Of a stretch of 64,000 nt of DNA, positions 8,801-16,714 are shown piece by piece. The DNA is from Aquabacterium sp. A7-Y (GTDB lineage Bacteria; Pseudomonadota; Gammaproteobacteria; Burkholderiales; Burkholderiaceae_C), in contig NZ_JAPFBW010000007.1 of assembly GCF_026153205.1 (NCBI RefSeq), positions 124,001-188,000 of the forward strand. The letters are read 5' to 3'. Both the position numbers and the translations under genes were made by a program. The notes beneath the pieces are model-generated. The model saw only the letters and a program-made list of their open reading frames with translations. It was not told where the DNA came from and ran no database searches. The stretch's first letter is position 1. The number at the start of each line of letters is the position of its first letter.

Positions 8801-9753
8801 GCGAGGCCGCGGCCGCACCGGCCCCGCCGCCGGCTGACGGCGGCAAGACGCGCGTGCCGGCCACACCGGCGCGCGAGCCGTCGCCGCCCGCGACACCGGC
8901 CGCTGCGGCCCGCTACACCGCCTGGAGTTTCGGCGAGCTGCCCGAGCTGATGGAGGTCAAGCGCGGCGCACAGAGCCTGATCGGCTTTCCGGCCCTGATC
9001 GACAAGGGCGCGCATGTCGAGATCGAGGTCTTCGACGAGCCCGAGGTGGCGGCGGCCCGGCACCGCGCCGGCCTGCGCCGGCTGGTCGCGCTGCAGCTCA
9101 AGGAGCCGCTCAAATACCTGGAGAAAAACCTGCCGGAGCTGCAGAAGATGGCGGTGGCCTACATGAGCCTCGGCACCGCCGAGGAGTTGCGCGACCAGAT
9201 CATCGAGGTGGCGCTGGAGCGCGCCTTCCTGCAGGAGCCGCTGCCGCACGACGAGTTCAGCTTCAAGGCGCGTATCGAGGAGGGCCGCACACGGCTCAAC
9301 CTGATTGCCCAGGAGGTCTCGCGCCTGGCCGGCAGTGTGCTGCTGGAGTACCAGGCCACGGGGCGCAAGCTCAAGGACGCCCGGGCGCCGAAAGAGGTGG
9401 CCGACGACATCAACGCACAGCTGCAGCGCTTGATGCCCAAGCGTTTCGTGGCCCTGACGCCCTACGTGCAGCTGCAGCACTTCCCTCGCTACCTGAAGGG
9501 CATCCAGATGCGTCTGGACAAGCTGCGAGCCGACCCGGCGCGCGACACCCAGCGCTCGGCCGAGCTGCGCCCGCTGGAGCAGCGCTACACGCGGGCGCTG
9601 GCCGATCGCAAGGGGGCGGCCGACAGCCGCCTGGACGAGTTCCGCTGGTTGCTGGAGGAACTGCGCATCAGCCTGTTCGCCCAGGAGCTGCGCACGCCGC
9701 AGCCGGTGTCGGTGAAGCGGCTCGAAAAGAGCTGGAGCCAGCTCGCCTCCTGA
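5812..9753 (+). CDS. hrpA: ATP-dependent RNA helicase HrpA (DEAH box)
   Basis: A 1313-residue HrpA-type helicase, the usual size for the family. Walker A is GETGSGKTTQLPK near residue 58, the DEAH box is IIDEAHERS, motif III is SAT and motif VI is QRAGRCGR. The C-terminal HrpA-specific region is present. The family remodels mRNA and helps rescue collided ribosomes. Two low-complexity Ala/Pro/Gly insertions interrupt it: one at about 7396-7460 and one at about 8800-8920, between conserved blocks. A TTG at 5797 could extend it by five residues; ATG 5812 is preferred, with ATG 5821 also possible. It stands alone between divergent argA and a small convergent gene. Confidence 0.97.
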   Translation: MTDMPPRSAPAREPRGSAAPRANPVPPIQFPESLPVSARREEIARAIDQHQVVIVCGETGSGKTTQLPKLCLAMGRGKGAGGKGLIGHTQPRRIAASSVAKRIAQELNSPLGEHVGFKVRFQDRLSPGASVKLMTDGILLAETQTDPLLRAYDTLIIDEAHERSLNIDFLLGYLKQLLPRRPELKIIVTSATIDADRFAQHFASIKGPAPVIMVSGRLYPVEQRWRPFEEDRDYDLNNAIADAVDELWREGSGDVLVFLPGEREIRDAAEHLRRHHPPGVEILPLFARLSQQEQDRVFETGGARRIVLATNVAETSLTVPGIRYVIDSGQARVKRYSYRNKVEQLQVEPVSQAAANQRAGRCGRVANGICIRLYDEADFAARAPFTDPEILRSSLAGVILRMKALNLGAVEDFPFIEPPPRRAISDGYQLLAELNAVDEQNELTSMGKELAKLPLDPRVGRMIIEARERQSLSEVLVIASALSVQDVRDRPMEHQQAADEKHKKFDDEKSEFMGYLKLWKWLDESRGGHRSASAAAAAAPGAPGAAGGDSHKLSSRKYEQLLRDNFISPRRVREWRDIYTQLHTVVAEHGWRLNTLAATYDQIHLAMLSGLLGNIGLKSDEDEWYLGARGIKFWRHPGAHLSKKPGRWIVAAELVETTRLFGRGIAAIQPEWIPGMAGHLLKTQLLEPHWEKKPAEVVALERATLYGLVIYNNRRVNFATVDPAAAREIFIREGLVQGEWETRLPFLAHNQKMVRQVEELEHKSRRQDVLVDDELIYAFYDQQLPADVHSGRSFERWYREQVQREPKLLMLTRDELMRHEAAGITTSAFPKTLRLGGVDCAATYLHDPGDPKDGVTVTVPIYALNQVSEERCEWLVPGMLKDKVLALVKSLHQKPRARLVPLPEYVDAFVAATPFAQGGLLEVLLKAVREKTQLDVKRGDFKLETLQPHLFMNFRVVDEHGRQLGMGRNLPALKAELGSQARSAFQALAALKIGSGGEAAAAPAPPPADGGKTRVPATPAREPSPPATPAAAARYTAWSFGELPELMEVKRGAQSLIGFPALIDKGAHVEIEVFDEPEVAAARHRAGLRRLVALQLKEPLKYLEKNLPELQKMAVAYMSLGTAEELRDQIIEVALERAFLQEPLPHDEFSFKARIEEGRTRLNLIAQEVSRLAGSVLLEYQATGRKLKDARAPKEVADDINAQLQRLMPKRFVALTPYVQLQHFPRYLKGIQMRLDKLRADPARDTQRSAELRPLEQRYTRALADRKGAADSRLDEFRWLLEELRISLFAQELRTPQPVSVKRLEKSWSQLAS

Positions 9754-9765
9754 ACGACGTCAGGC

Positions 9766-9785
9766 CGCGGCCGGTCACGGCCGCG
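9766..9785. terminator. GC-rich hairpin after hrpA (possible terminator)
   Basis: An 8-bp perfect stem (CGCGGCCG with CGGCCGCG) closes a GTCA tetraloop between the two convergent genes. There is no T-run on either side, so it may stabilise RNA ends or need Rho. Confidence 0.35.
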
Positions 9786-9798
9786 AAGCCCTGTCGTC

Positions 9799-10029
9799 TC
9801 ACTGCAGGGAGGAGGGCGGCTCGGTTCCGTTCTCTTCCGGGTCGGCCGGCTCGCAATCGGGCGGCGCCCCTGCCCAGCACTTGGGGCAGCGGGTGCTGTC
9901 GCGGGCCGTGGAAGCGACGGTGTGCCCGCATTCCAGGATGACGATGGTGCCGAGGGGAAACACCTCGGACGAGTCCAAGGTGCCCACCACCTTGCGGAGC
10001 GGGAACGGCCGGGATACGCGGGTAGTCAT
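9799..10029 (-). CDS. Small protein with a possible Cys/His zinc-binding knuckle
   Basis: A 76-residue protein I do not recognise as a named family. It contains ILECGH, then after about 11 residues RCPKCW: a C-x-H ... C-x-x-C arrangement that could bind one zinc ion. The C-terminal 20 residues are Glu/Pro/Asp-rich and probably disordered. The ATG lies at 10027-10029, and no strong ribosome site is visible. It is convergent with hrpA and divergent from the ROK regulator. A real gene is supported by the ordered cysteine pattern; function is unknown. Confidence 0.55.
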   Translation of the reverse strand: MTTRVSRPFPLRKVVGTLDSSEVFPLGTIVILECGHTVASTARDSTRCPKCWAGAPPDCEPADPEENGTEPPSSLQ

Positions 10030-10328
10030 GGCGGCGAGATACAGCAGTCGCGAAATCGGCAGAAGTGCCGCAAGCGGCGTGCCTTCGCGGGGCTGCGAGC
10101 GCAGGAAATTTCCTGCGTCGGCGCTGCCTGTGCGACAGCTTGCGCAGCGCGGGCGCCCGACTTTGTCAGCGGACGGGCGGTGAGTATGAAAGTTCGTTCA
10201 GTCCGTGGGCAAGGGGCGTGTAAGACGCGCCGCCCCGGGGCTTGCAGCGGCCTGCGCCTCGGCGAAGGCCGTGACCCGCGAAGCTCGGGGTTATCCCTCG
10301 CAGACAGGCAGAGGCGCCTTCCTAAAAT

Positions 10329-10345
10329 TAATTCAACCTGAATTA
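10329..10345. promoter_or_regulatory. Inverted-repeat operator upstream of the ROK regulator
   Basis: A perfect 7-bp inverted repeat with a 3-base centre (TAATTCA ACC TGAATTA) ends 16 bases before the GTG start of the ROK-family gene, in a local AT-rich island (10324-10353). Position and symmetry suggest autoregulation by the ROK protein. The assignment is inferred from location only. Confidence 0.6.
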
Positions 10346-10361
10346 GTTAATAGACCACCCC

Positions 10362-11603
10362 GTGAGCACCACGCGGCCCGGCAGAGGAAGCAACTCGGTC
10401 AACCTCCGCCTTTACAACGAACGGACCCTGCTGCAACGCCTGCGCCGCGCCGGCGAAGCGTCCAAGGCGGACCTGGCCCGCTGGGCCCAGCTGACCAACA
10501 CGGCGGTCGGCAGCATCGTGCAGTCGCTGGAGGCAGCCGGCCTCATCGAGACCTTCGGCCGGCGTCAGGAGGGTCAACGCGGCCAGCCCGCCAGCCTCTA
10601 CCGGCTCAATCCCAAAGGCGCCTTCGGGGTCGGCGTGAGGCTGGACCGCAGCAGCATCGAGACGGTGCTGGTCGATCTTTCCGGCAAGATCCTGGCGCGC
10701 CGGGCGCACGACCTGTTGCTGCCGCCTCCCGACCGGGCGCTGGACCTGGTGCGCCGCGATGTCGCATCGGTGCTCGCCGTGCTGGACCCTGCCGAGCGGC
10801 AGCGCCTCAGCGGCGTCGGTCTTGCCTTGCCCTGCAACCTGGGCAGCTGGCTGCGCGAGCTGGACCTGCAGGCCGGTTTCCGCGTCTGGGACGAGGTCGA
10901 CTTCGGGGCCCTGCTGGCGCAGGCGGTGCAGTTGCCGGTGTTCAAGGAGAACGACGGCAACGCGGCCGGCATTGCGGAGCTCTTTTTCGGTGTTGGCCGC
11001 GCCAGCAGCGATTTCCTCTACCTTTTCATCGGCCCGGCCATCGGCGGCGCCGTGGTGGTGGACGGGGAGGGTATGCGCGGCAGCACTGGCAATGCAGCCG
11101 ACGTCGCCATGATCCCGGTGCCACCGAGCCGGCTGGCCTCGGCGCCCGATACCGGCAAGTCCTGGGACATCCTGCTGTCGCGCGCCTCGCTCAACGCGCT
11201 GGCGCGCCACCTGCGTTTCCACGGCGAGCCGATCACCGGCCGTGCCGACCTCGAGACCTGCTGCGAGCGCGGACTGCCGGCCGTGCGCGAGTGGCTGGAC
11301 GACTGCATCGATGCGCTGGTGCCGGCCGTGCGTTCCGCCATCGCGGTGCTGGACGTGCCGGTGTGCGTGATCGACGCCGACATCGATGCCGGCCTGATCG
11401 ACGAGCTGATCGCACGCCTCGACGCCGGGCTGCGCTCGATCGCGCCCGAGTCGTGCGGCACGCCGCAACTGCGGCGCGGCAGCTTCGGCGCCGACGCTGG
11501 CGCACTGGGCGCCGCCAGCCTGCCGATGTTCTTCAACTTCTCGCCGCGCGCCGACGTGCTGCGGGGTCAGGCGCCCCGATCCGCGGCGGTCCTCCATGTC
11601 TGA
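10362..11603 (+). CDS. ROK family transcriptional regulator (sugar repressor, XylR/NagC-like)
   Basis: A 413-residue repressor. A winged helix-turn-helix covers about residues 15-75 (ASKADLARWAQLTNTAVGSIV), and the rest is a ROK sugar-kinase-like fold (IGPAIGGAVVVDGEG and KENDGNAAGIAE). The protein follows the regulator type rather than the enzyme type because of its N-terminal DNA-binding domain. It starts with GTG, 16 bases after a perfect inverted repeat that is probably its operator. It leads a sugar locus with a ruined ABC ATPase, a PfkB kinase and a xylulokinase, so the inducer is likely xylose or another pentose/polyol. The stop overlaps the start of the ATPase remnant. Confidence 0.9.
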   Translation: MSTTRPGRGSNSVNLRLYNERTLLQRLRRAGEASKADLARWAQLTNTAVGSIVQSLEAAGLIETFGRRQEGQRGQPASLYRLNPKGAFGVGVRLDRSSIETVLVDLSGKILARRAHDLLLPPPDRALDLVRRDVASVLAVLDPAERQRLSGVGLALPCNLGSWLRELDLQAGFRVWDEVDFGALLAQAVQLPVFKENDGNAAGIAELFFGVGRASSDFLYLFIGPAIGGAVVVDGEGMRGSTGNAADVAMIPVPPSRLASAPDTGKSWDILLSRASLNALARHLRFHGEPITGRADLETCCERGLPAVREWLDDCIDALVPAVRSAIAVLDVPVCVIDADIDAGLIDELIARLDAGLRSIAPESCGTPQLRRGSFGADAGALGAASLPMFFNFSPRADVLRGQAPRSAAVLHV

Positions 11604-11808
11604 CAGCGTGCCCTTGCTCGAACTTCGCCAGGTCTCCAAGACCTTCGCCGGCGTCAAGGCGCTGCAACAGGTCATTGACGGCCCGGTCACCGCCAAGGCG
11701 CTCGGGGTGACGGTGATCTACCAGGAGCTGGGCCTGGCGCCCAAGCTGACGGTGGCCGAGAACATCTACATGGGCCGCCCGCTGCGCCGCCGCGGCCTGA
11801 TCGACCGG
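11596..11808 (+). pseudogene. Remnant of a sugar ABC transporter ATPase (RbsA/XylG type)
   Basis: The frame begins like a sugar-import ATPase (LLELRQVSKTFAGVKAL) and overlaps the ROK stop by eight bases. It then jumps to the sequence that normally follows Walker A by about 50 residues: IDG, then ALGVTVIYQELGLAPKLTV and AENIYMGR. The P-loop itself is missing. Similarity stops at about codon 71 (GLIDR). Signature motif, Walker B and the second ATPase half are absent. The frame runs on to 11895 without recognisable sequence and crosses the next start. It cannot be a working ATPase. It marks a deletion that also removed any permease and binding-protein genes. Confidence 0.8.
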
Positions 11809-11867
11809 GGGCGCCCGGTTCCCGGGCGAAGCCCGAACGCAACCACAAGAAAAGGACGGAACCTGCC

Positions 11868-12794
11868 ATGTTCGTCGTGTGCGGTGAAGCTTTGATGGAT
11901 GTCTACACCGGCGAGCCAACGCCCGCCGGCCTGGGGCTCGACGCGCGCCTCGGCGGGTCTCCCTACAACGTCGCCGTGGGGCTGGCGCGGCTGGGCCGCC
12001 CGGTCGCCTTCCTCGGCGGCGTCTCGACCGATGCCTTCGGTGAGCGCCTGCTGCAGGCGCTGCGGCAGGAGCGGGTCGACGTCTCGACCGTCGTGCGCAG
12101 CACCGGGCCGACCACCCTCAGCGTGGTCGGCCTCAATGCCCACGGTGTGCCGGAGTACGCCTTCCACGGCCAGGGCGCGGCCGACCGGCTGCTGACACAG
12201 CAGAGCTTGCCTGCGCTGCCGGAGGCGACCCGCGTGCTGCAGTTCGGCTCTTACACGACGGTGGTGGAGCCGGTCGGCAGCGCGCTGCGGGCCCTGGCCG
12301 CGCGCGAATGCGGCCGGCGCCTGGTGGCCTATGACCCCAACGTCCGGCTCAATGTCGAGCCGGACGTGTCACGCTGGCAGGCGGTGGTCGAGGTGATGGC
12401 GACGTGCGCGCACCTCGTGAAGGTCAGCGACGAAGACCTCGGCTGCCTCTACCCGGGCGTGCCGGCGGCCGAGGTGGCGCAGCGCTGGCTGGGGCAGGGA
12501 GCCCGGCTGGTGGTGGTGACACGGGGCGGCGAGGGCAGCCTGGCCTGGACCCGCCAGGTGCAGGCCCAGGCGCCGGCCCGGGCGGTCGCCGTGGTCGACA
12601 CGGTGGGCGCCGGCGACACCTTCCAGGCAGCGCTGCTGACCCGCCTCGACGAGCTCGACGCGCTGAGCCCGGCGGCACTGGAGGGCCTGAGTGCCGAAAC
12701 GCTGGCCGGCGTGCTGGGTTTCGCGAGCCGCGCGGCGGCCATCACCTGCTCGCGGCGAAGTGCCGACCTGCCGCGCCGCAGCGAGGTCGAATAA
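11868..12794 (+). CDS. PfkB family carbohydrate kinase (fructokinase-like)
   Basis: A 308-residue ribokinase/PfkB-fold sugar kinase. The N-terminus MFVVCGEALMDVYTG is followed by the sugar-binding GGSPYNVAVGLARLG block. The C-terminal PfkB signature DTVGAGDTFQAALL holds the catalytic Asp and the anion hole. Best match by eye is bacterial fructokinase, which makes fructose-6-phosphate. The start has AAGGACGG nearby upstream. It lies between the ATPase wreck and xylB, which would suit a polyol/pentose pathway in which an oxidised sugar alcohol yields fructose and xylulose. Substrate is inferred. Confidence 0.88.
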   Translation: MFVVCGEALMDVYTGEPTPAGLGLDARLGGSPYNVAVGLARLGRPVAFLGGVSTDAFGERLLQALRQERVDVSTVVRSTGPTTLSVVGLNAHGVPEYAFHGQGAADRLLTQQSLPALPEATRVLQFGSYTTVVEPVGSALRALAARECGRRLVAYDPNVRLNVEPDVSRWQAVVEVMATCAHLVKVSDEDLGCLYPGVPAAEVAQRWLGQGARLVVVTRGGEGSLAWTRQVQAQAPARAVAVVDTVGAGDTFQAALLTRLDELDALSPAALEGLSAETLAGVLGFASRAAAITCSRRSADLPRRSEVE

Positions 12795-12800
12795 GCCGCC

Positions 12801-14237
12801 ATGTGGTTGGGATTGGACCTGGGGACCGGCTCGGCCAAGGCCTTGTTGATGTCCGCACGCGGGGAGGTGGTGGCAGAGGCGGCCGGCGCCTATGAGGTCG
12901 CCTCCTTTGTCCCGGGCTGGGCCGAGACCCAGCCCGAGCACTGGTGGGTGGCGGTGTGCCGGTGTGTGAACGCGCTGCCGGCGCCCCTGCGTGAGCGGGT
13001 GCGTGGCATCGGCGTGTCGGGGCAGATGCATGGCGTGGTGCTCGCCGATGCGGCCGGGCAGGCCTTGCGGCCGGCCGTGCTGTGGGCCGACAGCCGCGCG
13101 GTGGAGGAGTTGGCGCGCTACGGCCCCGCGGAACGCGAGCGGCTGCTCAATCCGCCGACGCCGGGCATGATGGGGCCCATCCTGCTCTGGCTGGCCCGGC
13201 ATGAGGCGCCGCTGCTCAGGCGCGCGCGCTGGGCCCTGCTGCCCAAGGATTGGCTGCGCCTGCAACTCGTGGGGCGGGCCGCGACCGACCCGAGCGATGC
13301 CAGCGGCACCCTGCTGGCCGGCCCTGACGGCCTCTGGGACGAGACGCTGGTTTCGGCCTTGCGGCTGGACGCCTCGCTGCTGCCGCCGGTGCAGCCCTCT
13401 GCATCTTCGGCCGGCCCCCTGCTGGGCGAGGCAGCCCGGCAGCTCGGCCTGCCGGCCGGCATCCCGGTGGCCGTCGGTGCCGCCGACACGGCGGCCGCGG
13501 CGCTGGGCAGCGGCCTGGTCGAAGACGGTGCCGCTCAGCTGAGCGTCGGCAGCGGCGCCCAAATCATCGTGATGCGTTCGACCTGCCCACCGCGCTCGCC
13601 CCGGTTGAACGCCTACCACGCGGTGGGCGGGCCGGGCCTGCCGGCCTGGTACACGATGGCGGCGATGCAGAACGCTGGCACCGCGCTGGAATGGGTCCGG
13701 GCGCTGTTCGGGCTGAGCTGGGACAGCTTCTACGAGCGGGCGTTCGCGCCCGGCCAGCCGCCGTCCGAGGCGCTGTTCCTGCCCTATCTGAACGGCGAGC
13801 GTTGCCCCTGGATGAACCCGACCGCGCGCGGCGGCTGGGTGGGCCTGTCACGCAGCGATTCGCAGGGCAGCCTGCTGCACGCCGCCCTGCTGGGGGTGGC
13901 CTACGGGGTGCGGGCCGGTTATGACAGCCTGCGCGAGAGCGGCCTGCCCGTGTCACGGCTGCGCCTGGCCGGCGGCGGCACCACGCGGCCGGCGTGGCGC
14001 CAACTGCTGGCCGACGTGCTCGGCTGCCCGCTGGATCCGGTCGAGCTGCCCAACGCCTCCGCGCAGGGGGCGGCCTGGCTCGGTGCGGCGGCGGCCGGCG
14101 AACTGCCCGGGCCGCTCGCCGAATGCGTGCAGGCCGGTCTGTCCGCAGCCGGCGGCGATGCCATCGAACCCCGCACCTGCCACGACGCCGGCTACCAGCG
14201 CTTCCGCGAGGTTTACCTCGGCCTGCACGCGGGTTGA
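12801..14237 (+). CDS. xylB: Xylulokinase (FGGY family)
   Basis: A 478-residue FGGY kinase that phosphorylates D-xylulose to xylulose-5-phosphate. The N-terminal ATPase-fold motif is MWLGLDLGTGSAKALL, the substrate region is GVSGQMHGVVLAD, and the C-terminal nucleotide motif is LRLAGGGTTRPAWRQLLADV. Length and motifs fit XylB better than glycerol kinase. Its start lies six bases after the PfkB kinase stop, so the two are translated from one message. With the ROK repressor upstream, this is the remaining catabolic half of a pentose/polyol operon. Confidence 0.93.
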   Translation: MWLGLDLGTGSAKALLMSARGEVVAEAAGAYEVASFVPGWAETQPEHWWVAVCRCVNALPAPLRERVRGIGVSGQMHGVVLADAAGQALRPAVLWADSRAVEELARYGPAERERLLNPPTPGMMGPILLWLARHEAPLLRRARWALLPKDWLRLQLVGRAATDPSDASGTLLAGPDGLWDETLVSALRLDASLLPPVQPSASSAGPLLGEAARQLGLPAGIPVAVGAADTAAAALGSGLVEDGAAQLSVGSGAQIIVMRSTCPPRSPRLNAYHAVGGPGLPAWYTMAAMQNAGTALEWVRALFGLSWDSFYERAFAPGQPPSEALFLPYLNGERCPWMNPTARGGWVGLSRSDSQGSLLHAALLGVAYGVRAGYDSLRESGLPVSRLRLAGGGTTRPAWRQLLADVLGCPLDPVELPNASAQGAAWLGAAAAGELPGPLAECVQAGLSAAGGDAIEPRTCHDAGYQRFREVYLGLHAG

Positions 14238-14260
14238 CCAGCGCCGACCTGCATGACAGC

Positions 14261-14854
14261 ATGGCCCGCATGAAAAATCCCTTTGCCCGTTCCGAGCAGC
14301 GGTCGCGGCGCCCCGGTGGCCCCGGCGACTGGGTGCTGGTGCCGTCCTCGCCGGCGGAGGTGGAGCAGGTGGCGCGCTACTGTCGGCGACTCGTCAACCA
14401 GCGTGCCCTGATGGCGGCCGGCGTGGCGGTGGTGCCGGTGCCGGGGCTGGACTGGCTGGCCGACGTCGGCGTGCTGGTGAAGCTGTTCGGCGAGATCAAC
14501 CATGCCTTCGGCCTGACGCCCGAACAGGTCGAGCGACTCAGCCCCAACCGGCGGGTCTATGCCTACAAGGCGATCAGCGCCGCCGGTGGTTTCATGGTCG
14601 GCCGGGTCGTGACGCGTGAACTCGTGATCCGCGCCGTGAAGCTGGTCGGCGTGCGCCTGAGCGCTCAGCAGGCCGCGAAGTTCGTGCCGCTGGCCGGCCA
14701 GGCGGTGTCGGCGGCATTGACCTTCTCGGCGCTCAAGCTCGTCTGCGAGCAGCACATTCGTCAATGCATGGAAGTCGCGCGGGTGCTGCAGCAGCTGCCG
14801 GCGCCGGACGACCACGCTGCCGCGCAGGCGACACCGATTTTCAGCGCGGGCTGA
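14261..14854 (+). CDS. Conserved protein of unknown function with hydrophobic central helices
   Basis: A 197-residue protein. After a basic start comes AEVEQVARYCRRLVNQRAL, then two hydrophobic stretches (AAGVAVVPVPGLDWLADVGVL near 60-80 and AISAAGGFMVGRVV near 110-125) and a final hydrophobic helix (AVSAALTFSALKLVCE). The pattern VPGLDW...INHAFGLTPEQ recalls Burkholderiales EcsC/DUF697-like membrane-associated proteins, but I cannot name the family with confidence. Start is either 14261 or 14270; neither has a clear ribosome site. It follows xylB by 23 bases but is probably unrelated to sugar use. Confidence 0.75.
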   Translation: MARMKNPFARSEQRSRRPGGPGDWVLVPSSPAEVEQVARYCRRLVNQRALMAAGVAVVPVPGLDWLADVGVLVKLFGEINHAFGLTPEQVERLSPNRRVYAYKAISAAGGFMVGRVVTRELVIRAVKLVGVRLSAQQAAKFVPLAGQAVSAALTFSALKLVCEQHIRQCMEVARVLQQLPAPDDHAAAQATPIFSAG

Positions 14855-14878
14855 GCGAAAAGCGGCTCGCGTAGCGGC

Positions 14879-14884
14879 TACAAT
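14879..14884 (+). promoter_or_regulatory. -10 element of the tRNA-Pro promoter
   Basis: TACAAT ends ten bases before the mature 5' end of tRNA-Pro and is preceded by GC-rich sequence. No good -35 hexamer is visible at 16-18 bases. Confidence 0.45.
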
Positions 14885-14893
14885 GCGTCGCTT

Positions 14894-14970
14894 CGGGGTG
14901 TAGCGCAGCCTGGTAGCGCAACTGCTTTGGGAGCAGTGGGTCGGATGTTCGAATCATCTCACCCCGACCA
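14894..14970 (+). tRNA. tRNA-Pro (anticodon TGG)
   Basis: A 77-base cloverleaf. Acceptor stem CGGGGTG pairs with CACCCCG (14960-14966), discriminator A, and CCA is encoded. The anticodon stem ACTGC/GCAGT encloses TTTGGGA, giving anticodon TGG. The T-loop is TTCGAAT. A single gene, not part of a cluster. Confidence 0.97.
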
Positions 14971-15004
14971 TCTAAACCCGGCCTCCGCGCCGGTCCCGTC
15001 CAGT

Positions 15005-16531
15005 TCAGCGCTGTGGCTCAGGCTGCGCTCCCATGCGGCGCAGCAGCTCTTGCGCGTCGAAGGCGGCCAGCTCCAACGCATCGTCGAGTCGGAAAACAGC
15101 GACCACCTCGGCCAGCCGGCTGGCCTGCTCCTTCAGCGATTCGGCCGCTGCGGCTGATTGCTCAACGAGGGCGGCGTTTTGTTGCGTCACCTGGTCGAGC
15201 TGTAGCACGGAAGTATTCACTTGGGCAAGACCTTTGTTCTGCCGGGCCGCCGCCGACGCGATCTCGCTGATCGTCGCCGTGACGCGCTGTACCGCCGACA
15301 TGATCTCGTCCATCGCACGGCCGGCCTCGCTCACCAGGGCGCTGCCCGATTCGACGCTTTCGACGGATGCGCCGATCAAGCTCTTGATCTCCCTGGCAGC
15401 CTGCGTGCAGCGCTGGGCCAGGTTGCGCACTTCGCCGGCCACGACCGCGAAGCCGCGGCCCTGCTCGCCGGCCCGGGCTGCTTCCACCGCGGCGTTCAAG
15501 GCCAGGATATTGGTCTGGAAGGCGATGCCGTCGATGACGCCGATGATGTCCACCACCTTCCTGGAGGAGGCGCTGATGGTGTCCATGGTCGAGACGACCT
15601 GTGAAACCACCGCGCTGCCTTGAACGGCGGAATCGCGCGCCCCGGTCGCGAGCTGCGCCGCGGTCTGCGCCGATGCAGCCGTCTGTTGCACGCTGGCGGC
15701 CAGCTCCTGCATCGAGCCGGCGGTCTGCTGCAGGTTGGCGGCAGTGGTTTCGGTGCGAGCCGAGAGGTCGTTGTTGCCGCTGGCAATCTCGCCCGAGGCG
15801 ACGTTGATGCTGCCCACCGCGCGCTGCGCCTGCTGCAGCGCCTCGTGGGCGCGGCCGAGCGCCTTCTGCAGGTGCTGGGCGGCCGCGGACCTGAAGGCGA
15901 TACCTCCGACGTTGAGCTGGATCGCATCGTCCTTGCCAAGCACGGCGATGAGCATCTGGACCTCGAGGGCCGCCACGAGCTGATCGAATCCCTGGCGGGC
16001 GAAGCGGATCTGGTACAGCGTCAGGGCCGTCAGAAACGCCAGATGCAGGAACACCTGCCGGAGATCGGGCTGCGGCAGCAGAAACACCGCGACGCCGCTG
16101 GCCTGCAGCCGGTCGACGACCAGGTGTTGGATGGCAAAGAGACCGGCGGACAGGGCCACGAGCCTCCAGTCGCGGTACACCATCACCAGCGCCATGAACA
16201 CGGCGACGCCCAAGTGGTAGGGCGTCGCGCCGTGAGCGAAATGAATCTGTGCCGCGACCAGGCCCACGCCGGCGACAACCGCCAGGATGCGGGTCGCCGG
16301 CATGCCGGGCCGCAGCAGGTGAAAGCTCAGGAAGGGGAGCGCGAACAGCGCCAGCGCCACAGCGGCGGCCGCGCCGGCGCTGCCGTGGGCTGCTCCGGCC
16401 GCGACGGTCGCGAGGCTCACCATGCCGAGCAGCACGAGCATCACCTTGTCGACGATGCGAATGATGCTCTGTGAGGCTTGCTCGATAGGGTCGTGATCGC
16501 CTGCGATCAGGGACGGAGTGGAAGTGATCAT
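15005..16531 (-). CDS. Methyl-accepting chemotaxis protein with integral-membrane sensor
   Basis: A 508-residue chemoreceptor. Instead of two helices flanking a periplasmic domain, residues about 25-195 form five or six closely spaced membrane helices (for example [19 protein letters not shown] and [17 protein letters not shown]). The cytoplasmic half has a linker with [11 protein letters not shown], then the signalling hairpin [20 protein letters not shown] flanked by Gln/Glu/Ala methylation helices. It would report to CheW/CheA. The sensor suggests a membrane or intracellular cue such as redox or energy state; this is inference. The chosen ATG (16529-16531) comes just before the first hydrophilic residues of the sensor; the frame runs 51 codons further upstream. 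No che genes are nearby. Confidence 0.92.
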   Translation of the reverse strand: MITSTPSLIAGDHDPIEQASQSIIRIVDKVMLVLLGMVSLATVAAGAAHGSAGAAAAVALALFALPFLSFHLLRPGMPATRILAVVAGVGLVAAQIHFAHGATPYHLGVAVFMALVMVYRDWRLVALSAGLFAIQHLVVDRLQASGVAVFLLPQPDLRQVFLHLAFLTALTLYQIRFARQGFDQLVAALEVQMLIAVLGKDDAIQLNVGGIAFRSAAAQHLQKALGRAHEALQQAQRAVGSINVASGEIASGNNDLSARTETTAANLQQTAGSMQELAASVQQTAASAQTAAQLATGARDSAVQGSAVVSQVVSTMDTISASSRKVVDIIGVIDGIAFQTNILALNAAVEAARAGEQGRGFAVVAGEVRNLAQRCTQAAREIKSLIGASVESVESGSALVSEAGRAMDEIMSAVQRVTATISEIASAAARQNKGLAQVNTSVLQLDQVTQQNAALVEQSAAAAESLKEQASRLAEVVAVFRLDDALELAAFDAQELLRRMGAQPEPQR

Positions 16532-16714
16532 GTACCAGAGCTCGAAGGCCGTGTCGGAGCCGGGTATTTCGACGGCAGACGGCCCGGCTTGAGGCACTGT
16601 TTCACGAGTTGGAGGGCCGCCAGAGATGGGATGCCTGGAAGACTTCCTGTGCTTGATGTGGATCAAGTCCGGTTTCAACGGCAAGTCGGACAGAGCATGC
16701 GCTCGACGGGCGAC

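Noticed and set aside
4822-9480. A 1552-codon open frame on the minus strand opposite hrpA, and similar long antisense frames opposite glgE (43100-45397), treS (46752-48695) and glgX
   Set aside because: These are GC-rich shadow frames with no domains, no ribosome sites and protein sequences dominated by Arg, Ala, Gln and His; the opposite strand encodes clear enzymes.
14894-14970. tRNA-Pro as an integration site for a mobile element
   Set aside because: No integrase gene or repeat of the tRNA 3' end was seen downstream; the neighbour is an ordinary chemoreceptor gene.
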